The notes below the pieces were generated by a model. It ran no database searches. It was not told the DNA's origin and saw nothing but the letters and a program-made list of their open reading frames with translations. The translations under genes and the position numbers were made by a program. From Halieaceae bacterium (GTDB lineage: Bacteria > Pseudomonadota > Gammaproteobacteria > Pseudomonadales > Halieaceae): 6,488 bases of DNA. The first letter of the stretch is position 1; every line of letters begins with the position of its first letter. The stretch covers positions 1-6,488 of the forward strand of contig JABIZW010000093.1 of the NCBI GenBank assembly GCA_018666295.1. The letters are read 5' to 3'. Shown here piece by piece: positions 1-5,541 of this stretch.

Positions 1-1134
1 ATTGACACCCGGAAGCCCAATATACCCAGCGCCACCATTGTCACTGGTGAAAACGACCATGGTATTATCGGCAATGCCCTCTTCCTCCAAGGTGTCCAGT
101 ATCCGGCTCACACTGCGATCTACCGCGCGAATCATCGCCGCATAAACGCGCTTCCGGTGCGGCCTGATATCACCTACTGCCTTGTAGTCAGCTCGAGTGG
201 CCTGCAGAGGCGTGTGTGGTCCCCAATGCGCCAAGTAGAGGAAAAAGGGCCTGTCTTTGTTGTTACGAATGACCTTAATGCTTTCATCAGTCCAATAATC
301 TGTCAGATAGCCGCTAGGCTCAAACACGTCGTCAGACGTCGTATTAAAACTTGCCGCATAACGCATAGCCGCCCAGAGAAAACGATCAATAGGGTCAAAA
401 TCAAGCTTCGCATTGACCACATCTGGATGGTCTTCAGGAAGGTAGAGACCACTGGTCATGAGCAGGCTGTCGTCGAAGCCTTGGGCATTTGGCCCCATGC
501 CATTTTCTCTTCCCAAGTGCCACTTGCCGATGTGAGCGGTGTAATAGTCACTGTCGCGGAGCACCTCAGCAATGGTTACCTCACCGGTCAGTAAGCCCTT
601 CTCTTCGTAGCTGGGGTGTGCACTTTCAACGTCGGCGTCGTAATACGAAGGCGGGGCAGATGACGTTTCAACGGTCGAGGCGACGGTCGAGACCGCTCGG
701 GCCATACCGGCGGGTGTGGGTGTAAATTCAAACCCTGTTCGAGTCGGGTACCGCCCCGTCATCAACATGGCGCGAGAAGGTGCACAGGTACTTGCCCCTG
801 AATAAGCTTGTGAAAAGACCACGCCCTCTTCAGCCAGTCGGTCGATACCGGGTGTTTTAAAACCCTCGGTCACGCCTCCACCGAAAGTCGAAATGTCGTT
901 ATAGCCCAGATCGTCGGCGACGATTAGGATGATATTCGGAGGACGATTCTCTGTCTCAGGCGTTGCTGATCCGCCTGAAACCTCCCAAGGAATCTCACGA
1001 TTAGGCGCAATATCGTCGTACCGCTTATCGGTCATTACCTTAACGGCAGCCAATACAAGGTTGCCACGCTGAAACCACAACACAGCCAACGCAATAGCCA
1101 GTACCGCCAAGACTGTCAGTAGTTTCTTCTTCAT
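1..1134 (-). CDS. Type I (formylglycine-dependent) sulfatase, N-terminal 378 residues, cut by window edge
   Basis: Likely a periplasmic or membrane-anchored sulfatase that hydrolyses sulfate esters; the substrate cannot be told from sequence. The start is the ATG at 1134-1132, and the frame stays open to base 1, so the C-terminus is missing (the family is usually about 450-600 residues). Residues 2-4 are KKK, followed by a hydrophobic stretch at about 5-20, a signal peptide or single membrane anchor without an obvious lipobox. The sulfatase core follows: VADDLGYND with metal-binding Asp74/Asp75; signature 1, CAPSR at 117-121, continuing to LMTGRYP, where Cys117 would become formylglycine; signature 2-like HIGKWHLG with Lys204 and His206; HWGPHTP at 303-309 with His307; and TSDNGG with Asp365/Asn366, further metal ligands. 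All known catalytic positions in the visible part are present, so the enzyme looks active. Between signatures 1 and 2 lies a Ser/Thr/Ala/Glu-rich segment (about residues 145-175) that may be a family-specific insertion. Maturation needs a formylglycine-generating enzyme or anSME, not seen here. Family assignment is firm; specificity is unknown. Confidence 0.95.
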   Translation of the reverse strand, partial: MKKKLLTVLAVLAIALAVLWFQRGNLVLAAVKVMTDKRYDDIAPNREIPWEVSGGSATPETENRPPNIILIVADDLGYNDISTFGGGVTEGFKTPGIDRLAEEGVVFSQAYSGASTCAPSRAMLMTGRYPTRTGFEFTPTPAGMARAVSTVASTVETSSAPPSYYDADVESAHPSYEEKGLLTGEVTIAEVLRDSDYYTAHIGKWHLGRENGMGPNAQGFDDSLLMTSGLYLPEDHPDVVNAKLDFDPIDRFLWAAMRYAASFNTTSDDVFEPSGYLTDYWTDESIKVIRNNKDRPFFLYLAHWGPHTPLQATRADYKAVGDIRPHRKRVYAAMIRAVDRSVSRILDTLEEEGIADNTMVVFTSDNGGAGYIGLPGVN

Positions 1135-1173
1135 GGTTTCACCGATCCATTCTTTTTATAATCGTCGGCACAG

Positions 1174-1202
1174 AAGATATGGCATATTTTATGCCATATC
1201 AA
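1174..1202 (-). promoter_or_regulatory. Candidate sigma-70 promoter of the sulfatase gene
   Basis: On the minus strand a TTGATA box (1202-1197, five of six matches to the -35 consensus) is separated by exactly 17 bases from a TATCTT box (1179-1174, four of six matches to the -10 consensus). Transcription would begin near 1167, giving a leader of about 33 bases before the ATG at 1134. A GGTGA sequence shortly before the ATG is a modest ribosome binding site. The boxes are inferred by eye; the region is AT-rich, so chance matches are possible. Confidence 0.4.
1176..1200. promoter_or_regulatory. Perfect 25-bp palindrome, probable repressor operator
   Basis: The arms GATATGGCATA (1176-1186) and TATGCCATATC (1190-1200) are exact reverse complements around a 3-base centre (TTT at 1187-1189). 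The element fills the spacer and touches both boxes of the candidate sulfatase promoter, where a bound protein would block RNA polymerase. Its size and symmetry fit a dimeric regulator such as the TetR-family protein encoded just upstream. Neither strand has a T-run after the arms, which argues against a rho-independent terminator. The palindrome is seen directly; its role and its partner are inferred. Confidence 0.65.
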
Positions 1203-1225
1203 TAAAAACCAATGGCCACACGAAA

Positions 1226-1240
1226 TCGCGCGGAGCGCGA
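1226..1240 (-). terminator. Possible weak terminator hairpin after the tetR gene
   Basis: Two bases past the tetR stop codon, the minus strand has TCGCGC, a 3-base loop (TCC), then GCGCGA, a perfect 6-bp GC-rich stem, followed by only TTTCG. The position is right for a terminator separating tetR from the sulfatase gene, but the T-tract is too short for a strong intrinsic terminator. It may be only a weak terminator or an mRNA 3'-end stabilising hairpin. Confidence 0.3.
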
Positions 1241-1242
1241 AC

Positions 1243-1824
1243 TCAGCGGTTCAAAAGGAGGTTGAGTATCCTAAGAACAATCGTACGGCCTTCTTCAAGG
1301 GAAACACCCTGATGCTCTCGAAGGCGATGCCACAGCTCAAATGACAACTGGGACTGCAAAAGCGTGCGATCAATCGCCGACAACTCAAGCACTTCAGGAA
1401 TCCAGGCCTCGATATTGGCCTTGGACCATCGCTGATGCTTCGCATAGTTCGCTTTGATGTGGTCTGAGCGCCATCTCAGGCTTTGTGTCGTCATCAGCAG
1501 CATCTTATTCGCTTCGAACGCTGACGAATAAGTCTCGACCAACGACGTCAATCGGTCCTCAAGGGCGCCCTCTCTATTCCCGCCACTGAACGATGCGATC
1601 GCGGCTTGCACCGTTTGCTCATCTACCGCCGCAAACAGCTCCTCCATGTCCTCAAACTGCCGAAAAAAAGACCGAATCCCAACACCTGCCTCCTCCGAGA
1701 TCTGCTTCGCTGTGGGCGCGAAGTTACCCCCCAAAATGAGCGACAAGGCCGAGTCGATCATTGCCTGACGACTCCGTTCTGTGCGGCGCCTTCGTCCGTC
1801 GGATAGTTGTGTAATTGTGGTCAT
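1243..1824 (-). CDS. TetR-family transcriptional regulator
   Basis: A 193-residue protein, typical TetR size, expected to act in the cytoplasm as a dimeric ligand-responsive repressor. The N-terminus is basic (RRRRTERSR at 11-19), then comes the TetR_N three-helix domain: a first helix at about 17-31, and a helix-turn-helix at about 38-57 with AKQISEEAGVGIRSFFRQF, ending in the family-typical Phe followed by acidic residues and EELF. The C-terminal ligand and dimerisation half (about 70-193) is helical and shows no recognisable ligand signature. The ATG at 1824 is the natural start, though no good ribosome binding site precedes it. The gene starts 62 bases after fdhD on the same strand, so it may be read from the fds transcript or from its own promoter. 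The next gene downstream is the sulfatase, whose promoter contains a long palindrome, which makes that gene the most likely target. A role in formate dehydrogenase control cannot be excluded. Confidence 0.93.
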   Translation of the reverse strand: MTTITQLSDGRRRRTERSRQAMIDSALSLILGGNFAPTAKQISEEAGVGIRSFFRQFEDMEELFAAVDEQTVQAAIASFSGGNREGALEDRLTSLVETYSSAFEANKMLLMTTQSLRWRSDHIKANYAKHQRWSKANIEAWIPEVLELSAIDRTLLQSQLSFELWHRLREHQGVSLEEGRTIVLRILNLLLNR

Positions 1825-1886
1825 GGTCTGTCGCTAGCAACTTGATTGAAGTGGGTGTTTTACCACAACTCTGTGACCAGAGCATG

Positions 1887-2690
1887 TCACGAGTAACGTG
1901 CGTGCCGCCCCGTTGAAGTAAATGCAAGCAGGTTTAGGTTCGCGGTTTTTGCCGACTGAATAGCCATAGACGTGGGCGCGGACATCGCCGCGAGCACACC
2001 GACACTTGCCACAACGCATTTACTCACCATTTCATAACTCGCGCGGCTACTCACCAAAACAAAACCCTCAGGTGTATTGAGACTCTGCCATCCCAACAAC
2101 TTATCCAGCGCATTGTGTCGCCCGACGTCCTCTCGAATGGCCATTAGATCACCTTCCCAAGAGCACCAGGCCGCCGCATGCGCGCCAGCGGTCTGTAAGG
2201 ACAATGTTTGTGCCGGCCTAAACTGGGAAATGGCGTGATCAAGTACGGTTTGCGAGGGAACGCGCGTTTCAGGCAATACGTTTAGTGGGCGCATTATCTG
2301 GTCAATAGACTCAAGACCGCAGAGCCCACAGCCACTGGGACCGGCCATCGATCGGCGACGCTCCTTCAGCCGATGCGCCGCGTGGGACGCTATTTTTGCG
2401 TCGAGCTCGATCCCCGTCGGATTGACAACACACTCAATGTCATAGATTTCACGTGCCTGCTCGACCACGCCCTCAGTGATAGCAAAGCCTCTTATAAAGT
2501 CGTCTAGGTCGGCCGGTGTTGCCATCATGACGGCATAAGAAATACCGTTAAAAGCCAGTGCTATTGGCGTTTCGACGATGACCTGGTCGGTATCGCCTAA
2601 CGGCTGCTCACCCTGAAAAACAGAGCGAGCCACCGCCACTGTAGGGCGCAGGTCCTCTTCGGCTTCACCGTCTAACTGAAGGTCATCCAA
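1887..2690 (-). CDS. fdhD: Formate dehydrogenase accessory sulfurtransferase FdhD (FdsC)
   Basis: FdhD proteins carry sulfur from a cysteine desulfurase (IscS in E. coli) to the Mo-bis-MGD cofactor and are needed for formate dehydrogenase activity; in fds operons the homologue is called FdsC. Visible family features, numbered from this start: VETPIALAFNG near 40-48; GFAITEGVV at about 68-76; the CxxC sulfur-carrying pair in SGCGLCG (Cys121 and Cys124); REDVGRHNALDK at 186-197; SSRASYEMV at 214-222; and a C-terminal AIQSAKTANLNLLAFT block. Length is 267 residues, close to the E. coli protein. I chose the TTG at 2690-2688 because GAGGAA (2703-2698) sits 7 bases before it; it overlaps the fdsA stop by 8 bases. 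An upstream in-frame TTG at 2729 would add 13 mostly polar and basic residues and overlap fdsA by 47 bases, with a poorer binding site. No ATG start is available in the region. The family call is very sure, the start moderately so. Confidence 0.95.
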   Translation of the reverse strand: MDDLQLDGEAEEDLRPTVAVARSVFQGEQPLGDTDQVIVETPIALAFNGISYAVMMATPADLDDFIRGFAITEGVVEQAREIYDIECVVNPTGIELDAKIASHAAHRLKERRRSMAGPSGCGLCGLESIDQIMRPLNVLPETRVPSQTVLDHAISQFRPAQTLSLQTAGAHAAAWCSWEGDLMAIREDVGRHNALDKLLGWQSLNTPEGFVLVSSRASYEMVSKCVVASVGVLAAMSAPTSMAIQSAKTANLNLLAFTSTGRHARYS

Positions 2691-5541
2691 CGACGGCTTC
2701 CTCGACCAATTGTTTTTGTTTTTTGTCAAAACTCTGCTGACGCGCTTGCCACTCAGACGGCTGACTCACGCGCATAGCCTCCACCGCGGTAACCTTGTAC
2801 TCGGGGCAATTCGTTGCCCAGTCCGAGTTATCCGTGGTAATGACGTTGGCGCCCGATACCGGATGATGGAAGGTGGTGTAGACGACACCCGGACGCACCC
2901 GATTGGATAATCGGGCACGGAGTACTGTGTCACCAATACGACTCGCAATACCGACCCAATCGCCGTCCGAGATACCTCTCGACTCGGCATCTTCAGGGTG
3001 AATTTCGAGCACATCCTCCGCGTGCCATGTTGAATTTTCTGTGCGACGCGTCTGTGCGCCCACGTTGTATTGACTCAGAATTCGCCCGGTCGTCAGGATA
3101 AGTGGGAACCGTCGGGTGCACCGCTCTGCCGTCGGGACATACTCGGTCACCACAAACTGACCCAGACCGCGTGTAAACGAGTCCACATGCATCGTCGGTG
3201 TGCCCTCCGACGCGACATCAGTACAAGGCCACTGAATACTGCCCAGCCGCTCAAGCTTTTCATAAGTCACGCCCGCAAACGTTGGGGTGAGCGCCGCGAT
3301 TTCGGCCATGATTTGCTCTGGGTTCTCGTAATCCCAGTCACAACCCAACGCCTGCGCTAGACCGAGTGTCGCTTCCCAGTCGGCTTTACCACCCAACGGC
3401 TCCATCGCCTTTCTGACTCGCGAAATTCGGCGTTCGGCATTAGTGAACGTCCCGTCCTTTTCAAGAAACGACGAGCCGGGCAAAAACACATGTGCAAACT
3501 TGGCGGTTTCGTTCAGGAAAATATCCTGAACAATCAAGCATTCCATCGACTCAAGTGCCGCCTCGACGTGCCGCGTATTAGGGTCTGACTGAGCAATGTC
3601 TTCACCTTGACAGTACAGGCCCTTAAACCCACCAGACAGTGCCTCATCAAACATGTTGGGAATTCGATGTCCTGGCTCAGCATCGAGCTTGACACCCCAC
3701 GCGCCTTCGAAGGTCTCCCTGACGGTGTCGTCACTGACCGGGCGATAGCCGGGTAACTCATGCGGAAAGGACCCCATATCACACGATCCTTGAACGTTAT
3801 TTTGTCCCCGAAGTGGGTTTACCCCAACGCCTCTGCGACCGATATTACCGGTCAACATGGCGAGATTGGCAATGGCCATAACGGTCGTCGAGCCTTGACT
3901 GTGTTCCGTCACCCCTAACCCGTAATAGATCGCTGCATTTCCGCCCGTTGCATACAATCTTGCAGCTTTGCGTACGTCATCGGCATGGACTCCGGTATAG
4001 GCCTCGGACGCTTCAGGCGCGTTCTCGGGTTGCTGGATAAAGCTGAGCCACTGTTGGAACGCTGTCTCTTCACAGCGCGCCTTGACGAAGTCTGCGTCCA
4101 TCAAGCCCTCGTCGACCACGGTGTGGGCGATCGCATTCAACAGCGCCACATTCGCACCCGGCTGTACGGGAAGGTGAAGGTCGGATTTCACGTGCGGTGC
4201 ACCCACTAACTCAATGCGACGTGGATCAATAACGATAAGATGCGCCCCCTCGCGCAGTCGACGCTTAAGCCTAGACCCAAAGACAGGGTGTGCTTCAGTG
4301 GGGTTGGCCCCCATAACAACAATGACGTCAGCATCGGCGACAGAGGCGAAGTCTTGCGTGCCCGCCGACTCTCCGAGCGTTTGCTTTAAGCCATAGCCGG
4401 TGGGCGAATGGCAGACGCGCGCGCAGGTGTCGATATTGTTATTTCCAAATCCTGTACGAACCATTTTCTGAACCAGCCAAACTTCTTCGTTCGTGCAACG
4501 CGAAGACGAAATGGCACCGATACTTTTTTGCCCGTACTTCTCCTGAATCTCCCGTAAACGCGTCGCTGCATAGTTCAGCGCCTCATCCCAGGACACCTTT
4601 TTCCAAGGCTGATCAATCGAGTCCCTGATCATGGGTTCGGTCATACGATCTTTATGCGTCGAGTAGCCAAAGGCAAAACGGCCCTTAACGCAGGCGTGTC
4701 CTTCATTGGCTTTGCCGTCTTTCCAAGGCGTCATTCGAACCACTTCCTGACCGCGCATTTCGGCCTTGAATCCGCAGCCAACACCGCAGTAAGCACAGGT
4801 AGTCGTGACTGAGTGCTCGGGAATGCCCTTTTCGATAATACTGTTCTCGGTCAACGTTGCCGTCGGGCAAGCCGCGACACACGCGCCGCAAGAGACACAG
4901 TCAGACTCTAAGAAGTTTGCTTCAGGTCCGACGCTAACACGCGAGTCAAAACCGCGCCCAGAGATGGTCAGTGCAAACGTACCTTGAGTCTCTTCACAAG
5001 CCCGAACGCACCGCGAGCAAGCGATGCACTTCGAGGAGTCGAAGGTAAAGTAGGGACTGCTTTCATCTTTCTCCAATTGCGTGTGATTTTCACCCGCAAA
5101 ACCATAGCGTACGTCTCTGAGTCCTACCTCGCCCGCGGTAGATTGCAACTCGCAATCACCGTTCGTCGGGCAGGTGAGGCAATCCAGCGGATGGTCACTG
5201 ATGTAGAGCTCCATCACGCCGCGACGGATTTTTGCCAATTGATCGCTCTGAGTGGTCACCGTCATGCCCGCCTCGACAGGTGTAGTACACGACGACGGAT
5301 ACCCCCGACGACCCTCAATATGAACCAAGCACACGCGGCATGAGCCAAACGCTTCGAGACTGTCGGTGGCGCACAACTTAGGCACCTTGATGCCTGCCTC
5401 GAACGCCGCCCGCATGACTGAAGTGCCTTGCGGCACCGACACCACACGACCATCGATCGTGAGTGATACCGCTTCGCCCACCTTTACCGCTGGGGTGCCA
5501 AAATCGGGCTGGGGTTGATAAAACTCGACCATGCTATTCAC
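2683..5541 (-). CDS. fdsA: NAD-dependent formate dehydrogenase, catalytic alpha subunit FdsA
   Basis: Cytoplasmic catalytic subunit that oxidises formate to CO2 at a molybdenum (or tungsten) bis-MGD centre. At 952 residues it is full length for FdsA. Domains in order: a NuoG-like [2Fe-2S] ferredoxin domain (about 25-105; Cys57, Cys68, Cys71, Cys85); a His-Cys [4Fe-4S] motif (His117, Cys121, Cys124, Cys130); two 4Fe-4S ferredoxin motifs (Cys172/175/178/182 and Cys215/218/221/225); the molybdopterin oxidoreductase [4Fe-4S] motif (Cys249, Cys252, Cys256, Cys284); the catalytic core (about 300-790); and the dinucleotide-binding C-terminal domain (about 810-925). The Mo ligand is Cys377 followed by catalytic His378 in ARVCHSPT, so this is the cysteine, not selenocysteine, form. 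Arg578 in NPLRGQNNVQG matches the formate-binding arginine of E. coli FdhF. The GTG start at 5541 overlaps the fdsB stop as GTGA and has GAGG 7 bases upstream; an ATG three codons later (5532) is the alternative. All expected metal ligands are present. Confidence 0.97.
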   Translation of the reverse strand: MNSMVEFYQPQPDFGTPAVKVGEAVSLTIDGRVVSVPQGTSVMRAAFEAGIKVPKLCATDSLEAFGSCRVCLVHIEGRRGYPSSCTTPVEAGMTVTTQSDQLAKIRRGVMELYISDHPLDCLTCPTNGDCELQSTAGEVGLRDVRYGFAGENHTQLEKDESSPYFTFDSSKCIACSRCVRACEETQGTFALTISGRGFDSRVSVGPEANFLESDCVSCGACVAACPTATLTENSIIEKGIPEHSVTTTCAYCGVGCGFKAEMRGQEVVRMTPWKDGKANEGHACVKGRFAFGYSTHKDRMTEPMIRDSIDQPWKKVSWDEALNYAATRLREIQEKYGQKSIGAISSSRCTNEEVWLVQKMVRTGFGNNNIDTCARVCHSPTGYGLKQTLGESAGTQDFASVADADVIVVMGANPTEAHPVFGSRLKRRLREGAHLIVIDPRRIELVGAPHVKSDLHLPVQPGANVALLNAIAHTVVDEGLMDADFVKARCEETAFQQWLSFIQQPENAPEASEAYTGVHADDVRKAARLYATGGNAAIYYGLGVTEHSQGSTTVMAIANLAMLTGNIGRRGVGVNPLRGQNNVQGSCDMGSFPHELPGYRPVSDDTVRETFEGAWGVKLDAEPGHRIPNMFDEALSGGFKGLYCQGEDIAQSDPNTRHVEAALESMECLIVQDIFLNETAKFAHVFLPGSSFLEKDGTFTNAERRISRVRKAMEPLGGKADWEATLGLAQALGCDWDYENPEQIMAEIAALTPTFAGVTYEKLERLGSIQWPCTDVASEGTPTMHVDSFTRGLGQFVVTEYVPTAERCTRRFPLILTTGRILSQYNVGAQTRRTENSTWHAEDVLEIHPEDAESRGISDGDWVGIASRIGDTVLRARLSNRVRPGVVYTTFHHPVSGANVITTDNSDWATNCPEYKVTAVEAMRVSQPSEWQARQQSFDKKQKQLVEEAVVG
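2698..2703 (-). promoter_or_regulatory. Ribosome binding site deciding the fdhD start
   Basis: GAGGAA on the minus strand lies inside the last codons of fdsA, 7 bases before the TTG at 2690. It favours that TTG over the one at 2729 and points to translational coupling of fdhD with fdsA. Confidence 0.55.

Noticed and set aside
157..594. Plus-strand open frame of 145 codons opposite the sulfatase gene
   Set aside because: It lies wholly antisense to a gene with all sulfatase motifs in frame, and its product resembles no family; a shadow frame.
1176..1200. The palindrome as a rho-independent terminator for tetR
   Set aside because: The arms are AT-rich and are followed by TTCTGTG on the minus strand and AATAAAA on the plus strand, without a T-tract.
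1869..1882. Small hairpin CTCTG/CAGAG just after the fdhD stop as a terminator
   Set aside because: Only five base pairs and no T-run follows on the minus strand; could occur by chance.
4411..4413. Selenocysteine (TGA) at the molybdenum ligand position
   Set aside because: The codon is TGC, an ordinary cysteine, and the frame has no internal stop.
4984..5343. Plus-strand open frame of 119 codons opposite fdsA
   Set aside because: Antisense to the conserved iron-sulfur region of FdsA, Arg-rich composition typical of a shadow frame.
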